A program made the position numbers and the translations under genes. This document shows, piece after piece, positions 54,909-62,728 of a DNA stretch of 64,000 nucleotides; position 1 is the stretch's first letter; every line of letters begins with the position of its first letter. Where the stretch lies: positions 62,001 to 126,000 of the forward strand of contig NZ_UETD01000010.1 in NCBI RefSeq assembly GCF_900116855.1, written 5' to 3'. The DNA comes from Ruminococcus flavefaciens. Lineage in GTDB: Bacteria > Bacillota > Clostridia > Oscillospirales > Ruminococcaceae. The notes under the pieces were generated by a model. It was given only the letters and a program-made list of their open reading frames with translations, was not told the DNA's origin and did not search any database.

Positions 54909-55019
54909 AGGACGAACGGTACATTTTTACCGTTTGTCGCAGAGTGTGCATTTCGTCGCGGTATTGTACCGTCCGTCGCCGTATTTTGCATTTTATCGCG
55001 AAAATGAGCATTCTGTCGC
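54909..55019. promoter_or_regulatory. LytTR-type direct-repeat array (5 units + 1 inverted)
   Basis: Five 13-bp units occur at 54928, 54947, 54967, 54987 and 55007, each close to TGCATTTCGTCGC or TACCGTCCGTCGC, with a period of 19-20 bp. Unit 1 contains ACCGTTTGT, an exact match to the published LytTR half-site consensus. An inverted unit lies at 54909-54921. The array ends 6 bp before the -35 of the secreted-protein gene, the position of an activator. Confidence 0.8.
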
Positions 55020-55025
55020 AAATTA

Positions 55026-55054
55026 TTGAAAGTCCCCCTCCAATATGATAAACT
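55026..55054 (+). promoter_or_regulatory. Promoter of the secreted-protein gene
   Basis: TTGAAA and TAAACT are separated by 17 bp. The -10 is poor, which fits dependence on an activator bound just upstream. Confidence 0.5.
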
Positions 55055-55128
55055 TGGGTTACAGAGCTGAAACAGAGAGTTTCGGTGAAAAACGAACCAA
55101 ATCAAAAAAATGAACGGAGGAAAAAATC

Positions 55129-56415
55129 ATGAAAAAACTTACAAAGGTCATCGCAGCTGTATCTGCTGCCGCAATGCTGGCTATCCCTGCAAATATGTCC
55201 GCATTCGCTTATAACGTGGACACAGGAAAGTCATTCAGCAATCCGCTTATAAACTACGATACATCGGCGGGCAGAGGTCAGCAATGGCAGTATTACAGCG
55301 TTCAGAAAGATATCCCTGCGCTGACAAGGACAATTCTGGAGGCTAAAGGCAAGTACACTTACTATGCAACTACCGATACAAGATGCAATGAATACGGCAA
55401 CTGCGATATTTTTGCAATGCTCCCTCTTGAAGTTGCAACAACTGCAACTATCAACAATGCCCGCCCCTATATAGATAATCTTTCTGTAAAGAGCAAAACA
55501 GGAGATTACTATGCATTGTCACTGGAGTATTCAAACGTTTCCAAAACAGATACTCACCTCAAACGCCCCAGCATTCCGGTAAACTCTGACGCCTGTGATT
55601 ACGCTCTGAGAATGCTTGAAGGTCCTTATTTACAGAATATACTGAATAATTTCTATATTGACCACCCAAACGACATCAACTATAGCTATATAAAGAGCCA
55701 TAACGGATATACGGGCAATATCTATCTTGATGACCACTATATCGCAGGCATGAGGCTTTCTTCATCTGATCCTTATACCACATTCGATGAGCCTGTCCTT
55801 GAGCAAAAGTCAGGCGGAGGTGTCTTCCGTACAAAGATAACATTCCATATAAGCAATCCTGTTCCGACTCCGACTGTCTATCTGGGAATGTCAGGCTCCA
55901 CCTCGGGCTCGCGTACATTTGAGTTCCTGAAGGACTTAAAGCTCACCTGCAACGGAGATCAGAGCTCGGGTGTAAGTTCTTACATCAAGGTGGGCGGAAT
56001 ATCCAAAAAGACAATATCCGTTCCATACAGCGACTATATCGCATACAATAATAATTATGACGGGCTTATCAGCTGTCCCGGATTTATCACAAATCTGAAA
56101 AATTATGACCGTCAGCTTTTCCTTGACAGCAGATTCAATGCCTATAAGCGTTCGGGCAGCACTATCTATATCTACACAGGAAAGAATGCAGGCATCGGCG
56201 ATCCCGGCTGGTTAAACGGTTCGGGCAGCACAAAGTTTGAAGCATTCTTCCGCAACGGCGGCAGAGACATCATGGGACATTGCTCCAGCCTGAGAACTTA
56301 TCTCCAGAATGCCACAACAGTAGTATTCTATTCAGGTGCTACACCCTCATCTGTGGGCACACGTTACTATTCCATGAGTGCGAGCACACTTCTTGACAGG
56401 CTCGACCGCGGCTGA
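55129..56415 (+). CDS. Secreted protein of unknown family
   Basis: The 428-residue protein has a clear signal peptide (KKLTKVIAAVSAAAMLAIPA, cleavage after SAFA). The mature part is rich in Tyr, Asn, Ser and Thr and is probably all beta. Segments include GRGQQWQYYSVQKD, KGKYTYYATTDTRCNEYGNC, TPTVYLGMSGSTSGSRTFEF and GNGGRD-like RNGGRDIMGHCSSLRTYL. No domain, dockerin or anchor is recognised. GGAGG precedes the ATG. It is the likely target of the divergently encoded LytTR regulator and is monocistronic with a strong terminator. Confidence 0.8.
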   Translation: MKKLTKVIAAVSAAAMLAIPANMSAFAYNVDTGKSFSNPLINYDTSAGRGQQWQYYSVQKDIPALTRTILEAKGKYTYYATTDTRCNEYGNCDIFAMLPLEVATTATINNARPYIDNLSVKSKTGDYYALSLEYSNVSKTDTHLKRPSIPVNSDACDYALRMLEGPYLQNILNNFYIDHPNDINYSYIKSHNGYTGNIYLDDHYIAGMRLSSSDPYTTFDEPVLEQKSGGGVFRTKITFHISNPVPTPTVYLGMSGSTSGSRTFEFLKDLKLTCNGDQSSGVSSYIKVGGISKKTISVPYSDYIAYNNNYDGLISCPGFITNLKNYDRQLFLDSRFNAYKRSGSTIYIYTGKNAGIGDPGWLNGSGSTKFEAFFRNGGRDIMGHCSSLRTYLQNATTVVFYSGATPSSVGTRYYSMSASTLLDRLDRG

Positions 56416-56446
56416 TCTTACAGGACAGCATATACAATATTTAAAG

Positions 56447-56475
56447 GCAGTCTGTAGCGATACAGACTGCTTTTT
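56447..56475 (+). terminator. Terminator after secreted-protein gene
   Basis: GCAGTCTGTA-gcga-TACAGACTGC is a perfect 10-bp stem followed by TTTTT. Confidence 0.95.
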
Positions 56476-56512
56476 CATATTTATGATAACACGTTTTTTT
56501 GCTTGCTGTCAA

Positions 56513-56563
56513 TGCAACTTACCCCTCGTAAAATGCAACTTACCGCCTTATTTTGCAACTTAC
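56513..56563. promoter_or_regulatory. Second direct-repeat array (3 x TGCAACTTAC)
   Basis: Exact TGCAACTTAC occurs at 56513, 56534 and 56554, with periods of 21 and 20 bp. It ends 4 bp before a very poor -35 (TAATAA), while a perfect TATAAT sits at 56591-56596. This is the layout of a LytTR-activated promoter. The complementary strand reads TAAGTTGCA, sharing the central GTT of LytTR half-sites. Confidence 0.75.
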
Positions 56564-56637
56564 AATGTAATAAAGCGGCAGCTGTGTGCATATAATCCAG
56601 TGACAATACCATCGCAGAAGCGGAAGGAGTTACTGTT

Positions 56638-57372
56638 ATGAAAAGAGTTCACAGAAAGATCGTCAGCGGAGCATTACTGTGCGGCTGTGCGCTGTTTACA
56701 CTGTACGGAGCGTCCCGTGTGGCAGAAAAAAGCGAAAAGGGAGCCCTGCCCGTTTCACTTTCGGGAGAGGGTGATGAGCTGCCCGTCATCGTCCTCGACG
56801 CAGGTCACGGCGGTATCGACGGCGGCTGCACCTCTGCGGAGGGAGTCCCCGAAAAGGGCATAAACCTTGACATACTCCTCAGGCTCAGGGATATCCTTGA
56901 AGTCAACGGCTATGAGGTCAGGGTCACAAGGGACTCCGACAGGTCAATACACGACGAGGGCGTGGAGGGCATCGCCGCCCAGAAGAGCTCCGACATGGAC
57001 AACAGGCTCGCCATGTTCAACGAGAGCGGCAATGCGGTCTGTGTATCCGTCCACCAGAACCAGTTCACAGACCCGAAATACAAAGGCGCCCAGATGTTCT
57101 ATTCGGGCAGCAACAGCACAAGCGAAGTCCTTGCAAGGGCGCTGCAAAGCAGGTTCAGGGAGCTTCTCCAGCCCGATAACGACCGCGAGATAAAGCTCTG
57201 CGGCAAGGAGCTTTTCCTCTGTTATTACAGCGACAATCCCACAGTTATGGCGGAGTGCGGCTTCATGTCCAATCCCGACGAGGCGGCGCTGCTGAATACG
57301 GAGGAGTACCGCGGCAAGGTGGCGTTCACGCTGTTTGCAGGCATAAACGACTTTGTCCACCGTAAAAAATGA
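56638..57372 (+). CDS. N-acetylmuramoyl-L-alanine amidase, CwlD-like
   Basis: The 244-residue protein has an N-terminal membrane/signal segment (RKIVSGALLCGCALFTLYGA) and an Amidase_3 domain. Its zinc ligands and catalytic Glu lie in LDAGHGGIDGG, EKGINLD, CVSVHQNQ and MAECGFMSNPDEAALL. It cleaves the lactyl-Ala bond of peptidoglycan. The layout is that of CwlD, which makes muramic-delta-lactam in spore cortex, but a vegetative autolysin is possible. GGAG precedes the ATG. The upstream repeat array implies LytTR control. Confidence 0.9.
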   Translation: MKRVHRKIVSGALLCGCALFTLYGASRVAEKSEKGALPVSLSGEGDELPVIVLDAGHGGIDGGCTSAEGVPEKGINLDILLRLRDILEVNGYEVRVTRDSDRSIHDEGVEGIAAQKSSDMDNRLAMFNESGNAVCVSVHQNQFTDPKYKGAQMFYSGSNSTSEVLARALQSRFRELLQPDNDREIKLCGKELFLCYYSDNPTVMAECGFMSNPDEAALLNTEEYRGKVAFTLFAGINDFVHRKK

Positions 57373-57378
57373 AAAAAA

Positions 57379-57508
57379 GAGCGCACTTAAACGTGATACT
57401 CGTACAGCAGTTTTATAGGTGATATTGAGGAAGAACCTTTCCTCAGAAAGGTTTTCTCCCCATAATTACGCATAAGCTGCTATATAAGCACCACGATTAT
57501 GTGCGCTC
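57379..57508. repeat. Hairpin-rich intergenic element (family 2, short copy)
   Basis: GAGCGCAC at 57379 pairs with GTGCGCTC ending at 57508, enclosing GAACCTTTCCTCAGAAAGGTT and ATAATTACGCATAAGCTGCTATA. The inner block matches the end of the long copy at 14.9 kb. The hairpin sits between convergent cwlD-like and ohrR genes. Confidence 0.7.
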
Positions 57509-57949
57509 TCATGTTTGATTTTTTTCTGCTCCCAGTATCTTGTAGAGCAGGCGGTAAAGCTCCATAGCCTCATCGGGTGAGAGGTTCACGCAGCTTCCCA
57601 CCTGCGGAGGGACTTCTGCTGCCTTTTCTCTGAGCTTGTCGCCCTTTTCGGTTATTTCAACAATGAGCACCCTCTCGTCCTCGGTGCTTCTTGACCTGTG
57701 GACAAGCCCCTTGGCTTCAAGGCTTTTCAGCACGGGAGTAAGAGTGCCCGAATCGAGAAAAAGCTTCTGCCCTATCTCCTTTACGCTGAGCTTTTTGTGC
57801 TCCCAGAATACCATCATAGCGATATACTGGGTATAGGTAAGGTCAATGGACTTCAGCAGCGGATTGTACTTTTTGATTATCTCCCTTGAACAGGCATAGA
57901 GAGGGAAGCAGAGCTGGTTTTCCAGTTTAAGGCAGTCGTACTTGTCCAT
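57509..57949 (-). CDS. OhrR-type MarR-family peroxide-sensing repressor
   Basis: The 146-residue winged-helix protein closely follows Bacillus OhrR: LKLENQLCFPLYACSREI, LTYTQYIAMMVFWEH, LFLDSGTLTPVLKSLEAKG and DERVLIVEITEKG. The redox-sensing Cys of LCFPLYA (Cys14) is present. OhrR is inactivated when organic hydroperoxides oxidise that Cys. No ohr gene adjoins; the downstream TSCPD gene is upstream on the same strand and may share regulation. Confidence 0.93.
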   Translation of the reverse strand: MDKYDCLKLENQLCFPLYACSREIIKKYNPLLKSIDLTYTQYIAMMVFWEHKKLSVKEIGQKLFLDSGTLTPVLKSLEAKGLVHRSRSTEDERVLIVEITEKGDKLREKAAEVPPQVGSCVNLSPDEAMELYRLLYKILGAEKNQT

Positions 57950-57957
57950 CGTTCACC

Positions 57958-58218
57958 TCACGCGGTCTTTGTCTTTTCGTAGGCTTCGCGTACAGCGAGG
58001 CAGAGCTGATCCGCGCAGGAGGTAGGTCTTCTGCCGCAGGTATTGCCCTTGAGCTTGGCTTCTATCTGCTCAACTGTCCAGCCGTCAAGTATTTTTGAGA
58101 TAGCCTTGAGGTTGCCGTTGCAGCCTCCGTAGAAGGAGATATTGGTGATAACATCGCCCTCGATATGAAAGCTTATTTCCTGTGCACATACCATGCTTGT
58201 CTTATAAGTGTAATCCAT
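57958..58218 (-). CDS. TSCPD-domain protein (TIGR03905-like)
   Basis: The 86-residue protein starts at the ATG at 58218 (GGAGG 5 bp upstream). It consists of one TSCPD domain: CAQEISFHIEGDVITNISFY, GGCNGNLKAISKI and NTCGRRPTSCADQLCLAVRE. The same domain ends some ribonucleotide reductases and binds metal through Cys. Stand-alone versions are uncharacterised. It lies 8 bp upstream of ohrR on the same strand, suggesting a redox-linked role. Confidence 0.88.
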   Translation of the reverse strand: MDYTYKTSMVCAQEISFHIEGDVITNISFYGGCNGNLKAISKILDGWTVEQIEAKLKGNTCGRRPTSCADQLCLAVREAYEKTKTA

Positions 58219-58437
58219 AATATCCTCCGTTTCTTTAAAGCAAAAGGGTTTATTGATTGAGTTCAATTTAATTTTACATCATTTTATTGCGTTTGTCAAT
58301 ACCCTTATCTGAAAATTCTGTGAAATACCTGCCAAAGTGACAGAAGTGTTATCATCTTCTGCGAAAATAATGTTTACAAAGAGCGAAAAATGTGGTATTA
58401 TGTAATTACAGATAAAAAACAACTAATGGAGGAAATA

Positions 58438-59388
58438 ATGGCAGACAACAAAAAACGCATACGCTTCAGGAGTATTGCTATCCTTGAAGCTGTCATCATA
58501 CTTATTCTTGCAGTGGGACTCGTCTGGGTGGGCTTCATAAAGGGCAGGAAGGACGCAGTTCCTGCAAATTCATCAAACAAGCCGCAGGTCCGCAGAAGGG
58601 CTGTTATAGACAAGGAGGAGGCCTTCTATCAGCTGGACGGCAAGAAGCTCCTCATGCACGACAGTACATACGGCGAGATATTCGTACCCATCTACGGAGA
58701 TGTTCCTGCAAGCGACCTTGACCTCAGCGGTCTTACCATGAGAAACGGATATGCCTACTATGAGGAGAACGGCGAGATCATCTCCACCACAGGCGTTGAC
58801 GTATCGGAGTTTCAGGGCGCGATCGACTGGGAGCAGGTAAAGCAGGCTGATATAGACTTTGCCTTTATCCGTGTGGGCTACCGTACCTACGGTGACGGCA
58901 TAATCACCTACGATAACGAGTTCCAGCGCAATATCGAGGGAGCACAGAAGGCAGGCATCAAGGTGGGCGCTTATTTCTACTCACAGGCAACCAATGCCGA
59001 TGAGGCTGTTGAGGAAGCCGATGCCATGATAGATGCTCTTGCACCTTACGATATAAGTCTTCCCGTCGTATACGACTGGGAGATAGTACATACCGACAGT
59101 GCCCGTACAGACGATGTAAGCGTTGAAGCTCTGGCGGACTGCTGTGTGGCTTTCTGTGAGAGGATAAAGGATTCGGGCTACACTCCAATGGTCTACCAGA
59201 ATACGGGAACGGCAATGCACAAGCTTGACCTGCCCCGTATCAAGGACTACGACTTCTGGCTGGCTGAATACGGCGACAGTCCGTCCTACTACTACGACTT
59301 CAAGATATGGCAGTACACCAACACAGGGCACGTTCCCGGGATCGAGGGGGACGTTGACCTGAACATCTGGTTCAGACCCGAAAAGTAA
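58438..59388 (+). CDS. Membrane-anchored GH25 lysozyme
   Basis: The 316-residue protein starts at the ATG at 58438 with GGAGG 5 bp upstream. A membrane anchor (AILEAVIILILAVGLVWVGF) is followed by a linker domain and a GH25 muramidase domain. The domain shows GVDVSEFQGAIDWEQVK, FAFIRVGYRTYGDG, the catalytic Asp/Glu in LPVVYDWEIV, and the C-terminal WQYTNTGHVPGIEGDVDLN. It hydrolyses the glycan strands of peptidoglycan. It is monocistronic with a terminator. Confidence 0.93.
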   Translation: MADNKKRIRFRSIAILEAVIILILAVGLVWVGFIKGRKDAVPANSSNKPQVRRRAVIDKEEAFYQLDGKKLLMHDSTYGEIFVPIYGDVPASDLDLSGLTMRNGYAYYEENGEIISTTGVDVSEFQGAIDWEQVKQADIDFAFIRVGYRTYGDGIITYDNEFQRNIEGAQKAGIKVGAYFYSQATNADEAVEEADAMIDALAPYDISLPVVYDWEIVHTDSARTDDVSVEALADCCVAFCERIKDSGYTPMVYQNTGTAMHKLDLPRIKDYDFWLAEYGDSPSYYYDFKIWQYTNTGHVPGIEGDVDLNIWFRPEK

Positions 59389-59392
59389 TAAA

Positions 59393-59425
59393 AACAGGCT
59401 TTTGCAGTGCAAGAGCCTGTTTTTT
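59393..59425 (+). terminator. Terminator after GH25 gene
   Basis: AACAGGCT pairs with AGCCTGTT around a small loop, then TTTTT. Confidence 0.88.
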
Positions 59426-59437
59426 CATCTGCAAAGC

Positions 59438-59624
59438 TAAATCGGAATTTAACACCGAAGGTGTTAAATTCCGAAGCCCTTAGCCTTTAGCTTTTAGCCA
59501 TTAGGAAGCGGCTTCGCCGCTTTATTATCGGGCGGCGGAACGCCGCCCCTACATCAGGCTAACGGCTAATGGCTATGGGCTAACGGCTTAAATCATAATT
59601 TAGCTTTGCTAAATTATGATTTAT
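59438..59624. repeat. 187-bp palindromic element, copy B
   Basis: This is the reverse complement of copy A (17173-17359) with five differences in 187 positions. Three fall in the 3-nt loop of the GAATTTAACACC stem (tgc versus gaa). Two are a compensatory A/T swap in the terminal stem, so pairing is kept. It fills the gap between convergent GH25 and ireB genes. Confidence 0.9.
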
Positions 59625-59645
59625 CTTACACCTGAAAAAACACAA

Positions 59646-59676
59646 TGCCCCCGAGCGTTTGCAGCACCCGGGGGCA
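59646..59676 (-). terminator. Terminator after ireB
   Basis: GCCCCCGAG and CCCGGGGGC form a GC-rich stem 6 bp past the ireB stop, followed on the minus strand by TTGTGTTTTTT. Confidence 0.85.
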
Positions 59677-59681
59677 TATTT

Positions 59682-59927
59682 TTATGCGTTGAGATAATTC
59701 CTTACAAGCACCTGCAAAAGCTCGTCACGGTCGATGTGACGGATGAGGTTTCTTGCGTTGTTGTATGTCGTGATGTATGTAGGATCCTCCGAGAGGATGT
59801 AGCCTACTATCTGATTGACGGGGTTGTATCCCTTCTGAGTGAGAGCGTCATAGATTATCGTGAGATTTTTCTTCAGCTCCGCCTCTCTGTCCTCGTTGAC
59901 GGAGAACGTCATTGTTTTATCGAACAT
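59682..59927 (-). CDS. ireB: IreB-family regulatory phosphoprotein
   Basis: The 81-residue protein starts at the ATG at 59927 (GGAGG 8 bp upstream); the longer reading has no RBS. It matches the IreB/UPF0297 family throughout: [52 protein letters not shown] and [13 protein letters not shown]. In Enterococcus IreB is phosphorylated on N-terminal Thr residues by the PASTA kinase IreK and restrains cephalosporin resistance. Thr 5 and Thr 7 here occupy equivalent positions. Confidence 0.93.
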   Translation of the reverse strand: MFDKTMTFSVNEDREAELKKNLTIIYDALTQKGYNPVNQIVGYILSEDPTYITTYNNARNLIRHIDRDELLQVLVRNYLNA

Positions 59928-60132
59928 ATTATCAGCCTCCCGCTGTTGGAATACTTCTGGTGGAAGAAGCTTGTACATTATATTATACCCTAAAACGGGC
60001 GGCAAAGCAAGGGGGAACAGGAATTTTTCCCGATTTGACCGAATTTTATTGCCGATTTTATGAATATTGCACAGCAAAAGAAGTTGATAGAGTACGTTTT
60101 CCACAGAAAGGAAGAAGATATATAAACTTCTC

Positions 60133-60684
60133 CTATTGTGCTTTGTTCAGCAGCTCACAGACCGAAACAACATATTTCCCGTTCCCTGTTATGTATTGTC
60201 TGAAGCGGCAGCCCTTTATGTCTGTGACTATCTCTCCGCCGCGGAAAGAGAACTCTGCCTTGTCCATAGGGTAGGAAATGCCTATGCCGAGAGCCTTGAC
60301 GTAGGCTTCCTTGAGGGTCCACAGGCGGAAGAAAAGCAGGTCACGCTCCTCTGCGGAAGCGCTCTCCACCATCTGCCGTTCGTTCTCCGAAAAGGCGCGG
60401 CTCATGACCTTGGGACGGTACTCCCTGACATTTTCGCAGTCTATGCCGCATTCCTGCTCCGATACGATGCAGGCGGCAATGCCGTTCGCGTGGGAGAGAT
60501 TATAGTGTATATCGGGGCGGTCCGCAAGAGAGGGCTTGCCCATTTTTCCTTTTGTAACAGGAGTGTCCTCGCCGTAGTCCACACCGAGAGGTCGCAGGCA
60601 CTCCCTGAGGAGCCTGTGAGCATGGGTGTGGAGTTCCTTTTTGTCCATCTCCCTTATTGATATCATCAGCATATTCATCACCAT
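60133..60684 (-). CDS. 4'-phosphopantetheinyl transferase, Sfp-type
   Basis: The 183-residue enzyme transfers phosphopantetheine from CoA to carrier proteins. Family motifs are [27 protein letters not shown] (metal-binding Asp) and [14 protein letters not shown] (catalytic Glu and Lys). Closely spaced ATGs (60684, 60675, 60669) make the exact start uncertain. The RBS is weak. The Sfp type usually serves peptide or polyketide synthetases; none is visible in the window, so fatty-acid ACP is also possible. Confidence 0.9.
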   Translation of the reverse strand: MVMNMLMISIREMDKKELHTHAHRLLRECLRPLGVDYGEDTPVTKGKMGKPSLADRPDIHYNLSHANGIAACIVSEQECGIDCENVREYRPKVMSRAFSENERQMVESASAEERDLLFFRLWTLKEAYVKALGIGISYPMDKAEFSFRGGEIVTDIKGCRFRQYITGNGKYVVSVCELLNKAQ

Positions 60685-60821
60685 TTACAGTATAGCACAG
60701 GTCGGAGCCCCTTTGCAACAGGAAATGACAAATGTCACCGCGAAAGTGACAGAATACATCTTCATTTTGCGGCGTGATAGTTTTATTATAAAGCTGTAAA
60801 CAGGATACGGAGGCGATGTAT

Positions 60822-61037
60822 ATGCTGATAAGTCTGATAATTACCGCAGCCATAGTACTGCTCTGGATAATACTTGCATATATCAGCGAGCGTTTTGAGA
60901 TAACGTCTGCTTTCCGGGATGGAATAATTGCTTTCATTGGTATGGCAGGTATGTGCATTATTGTCTGGATACTTATAAAATGGGAAATATTGGACAAGAT
61001 CGATTCCTGCTGTACCGATATAGGCAGAATGGGCTGA
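60822..61037 (+). CDS. Small membrane protein, unknown
   Basis: The protein has 71 residues, from the ATG at 60822 (GGAGG 8 bp upstream; 60816 would be too close). Two membrane helices (SLIITAAIVLLWIILAYI and GIIAFIGMAGMCIIVWILI) are followed by a short Cys-bearing tail (KIDSCCTDIGRMG). It starts the small-membrane-protein cluster. A remnant of its tail appears to be repeated at 61.7 kb. Confidence 0.6.
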   Translation: MLISLIITAAIVLLWIILAYISERFEITSAFRDGIIAFIGMAGMCIIVWILIKWEILDKIDSCCTDIGRMG

Positions 61038-61110
61038 ATTTATCGGTATCTCTTGATTTGCACGGCTTGGGGTGCTATAATAAAGGCATATTACAACAGG
61101 GAGGTCGGTC

Positions 61111-61620
61111 ATGGAAATAGTAGCTCTGATTTTTGGCGCAGTGATTTTCGTTTTGGCGGTACAATTCATTTTCAGAACGACAAAGGGCACTGCCAAGGTA
61201 ACACAGACGTATTCTGACGTAAACAAATACAAAAACCGCGGACGCAGACGAGTGGGCAGAGAGCCCGAGGTCTGGCATTACGCCGAGGGCGGTATCGGTC
61301 TCGCGCTGAAATATACCATCGACGGCAGGGAGGTCTGCGGCGTTCTGGACCGCGGCTTCACCGTAAGCGAGGCGGATATAAATGCCATAGTCGAAGCAAA
61401 TGAAGAGGTAGATGTGGTGGTAGACCCCGACGATCCCGGAAAGTTCTGTCTGCTGAGGGAGTTTTACTCCTCCGGACCGAACCCGAGGGCAATGGCAGCT
61501 TACAGAAGCGAGCGCGGCTCCGTGGTGAACTCTTGGTTAAAGTTGAAGTTAGTGATATGGTCAGGCGGTATGATACTGGGATTACTCATGCTGCTCATTA
61601 TTCTGGAGCAGTTTGAATAA
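61111..61620 (+). CDS. Membrane protein, tandem paralogue 1
   Basis: The 169-residue protein has an N-terminal membrane helix and a soluble beta domain, ending in a C-terminal helix (GGMILGLLMLLIILEQF). The domain includes VNKYKNRGRRRVGREPEVWHY, IGLALKYTIDGREV and DVVVDPDDPGKFCLLREFYS. The DPDDP and GREP pattern recalls DUF3592-like proteins but without certainty. The 167-residue paralogue lies 181 bp downstream. GGGAGG precedes the ATG, and a TATAAT lies about 35 bp upstream. Confidence 0.65.
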   Translation: MEIVALIFGAVIFVLAVQFIFRTTKGTAKVTQTYSDVNKYKNRGRRRVGREPEVWHYAEGGIGLALKYTIDGREVCGVLDRGFTVSEADINAIVEANEEVDVVVDPDDPGKFCLLREFYSSGPNPRAMAAYRSERGSVVNSWLKLKLVIWSGGMILGLLMLLIILEQFE

Positions 61621-61801
61621 AGCCGCTGAACGGCTATGAAAGGCGAGAGCATAATGAAAGGCATTGTTTTTGGCATTTTCGGTCAAGGCTGCTGTTGTGT
61701 GGACGTTTGATCGGGCACTATGGGCTGAATTTATCGGTATCTCTTGATATGTGCAGTTCGGAGTGCTATAATAAAGGCATATTGCAAAAGGGAGAAATAA
61801 A

Positions 61802-62305
61802 ATGAAGTATTTAGTTTGCCTTGTTATCATAGCATTGATCATCGGTTTATGCGTATGCATTTACAAAGAAGTGACAAGTTCAAGAATAACGGTAAGAGAT
61901 GCAGGTGACCTGCAAAGGTACAAGAACCGCGGACTCAGGCGTGTGGGACGTGAACCCGATATCTGGCATTACCCCGACGGAGAGATCGGACTCACTCTGA
62001 AATATGTCATCAACGGCAGGGAGATATACGGCGTCCTCGATCCTGATTTCGCAGTGAGCGAAAATCAGATCAGGGCGATAATCAGCACGGGGCTGGACGT
62101 TGATGTCATAGTAGATCCGGACGATCACACGAAGTTCTGTCTGATCAGAGAGTTCTATGTTCCATGGTACAAAAAGAGGAGAGTATCCGTAAGGGAGCAG
62201 AGGTCTCCTATGTATGGAAGGTCCGTGGTAGGCTATCTCGTTTCGTGGATAGCCGTTCTTGTGGTAATTCTGGCATTATTCTTATATTCGATTTATAAGC
62301 ACTGA
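61802..62305 (+). CDS. Membrane protein, tandem paralogue 2
   Basis: The 167-residue protein has the same layout as its upstream neighbour: an N-terminal helix, then LQRYKNRGLRRVGREPDIWHY, IGLTLKYVINGREIYGVLDP, DVIVDPDDHTKFCLIREFYV, and a C-terminal helix. The DNA duplication includes the promoter and RBS region. GGGAG precedes the ATG. Confidence 0.65.
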   Translation: MKYLVCLVIIALIIGLCVCIYKEVTSSRITVRDAGDLQRYKNRGLRRVGREPDIWHYPDGEIGLTLKYVINGREIYGVLDPDFAVSENQIRAIISTGLDVDVIVDPDDHTKFCLIREFYVPWYKKRRVSVREQRSPMYGRSVVGYLVSWIAVLVVILALFLYSIYKH

Positions 62306-62333
62306 TACATAGACTGCGAAAGGAGAGGGTGTC

Positions 62334-62576
62334 ATGAATGACGTAAATATCCTGATAATGGAGATCATCGAATTAATACTGATAATCGGCATACCTGTCG
62401 GACTGCTCATATTTTTTATCGTCTCACTTGTGAACCTTTGCAGGACTCCGAAAGATCACCCGAAGTACAAAGGAAGAAAGACTGCCTTTATCGTTTCGGC
62501 GGTGCTTCTGGGACTGCTGACAGCACTGATCATAGGCTTCATGGTGCTGCTGACTTCTGCTATGAACCATATGTGA
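62334..62576 (+). CDS. Small membrane protein, unknown
   Basis: The 80-residue protein has two long membrane helices (IIELILIIGIPVGLLIFFIV and TAFIVSAVLLGLLTALIIGF) joined by a basic loop (CRTPKDHPKYKGRKT). The loop presumably faces the cytoplasm. AAAGGAGAGGG lies just upstream. It follows paralogue 2 by 28 bp and precedes a 45-residue gene by 10 bp. Confidence 0.6.
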   Translation: MNDVNILIMEIIELILIIGIPVGLLIFFIVSLVNLCRTPKDHPKYKGRKTAFIVSAVLLGLLTALIIGFMVLLTSAMNHM

Positions 62577-62586
62577 GGTGACGGGC

Positions 62587-62724
62587 ATGAGTGACAAGAC
62601 ATTCGGACGTATCATCGCAGTCATTACAGCTCTGGGCATTCTCGTGACAGGAGGACTTATGTGGTATACAGTTCACCTGCACGGTGTCTGCTCCATAGTC
62701 TCCTATGTGGCAAACGGGAGGTGA
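62587..62724 (+). CDS. 45-residue membrane protein
   Basis: A 45-codon ORF lies between two close genes on the same strand. One hydrophobic helix (IIAVITALGILVTGGLMWY) is flanked by a short polar start and a Cys/His-bearing tail. GAGGTGACGGGC provides an RBS before the ATG. Its end overlaps the RBS of the PstS-like gene, which starts 4 bp later. This packing supports it as a real gene. Confidence 0.55.
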   Translation: MSDKTFGRIIAVITALGILVTGGLMWYTVHLHGVCSIVSYVANGR

Positions 62725-62728
62725 GACC

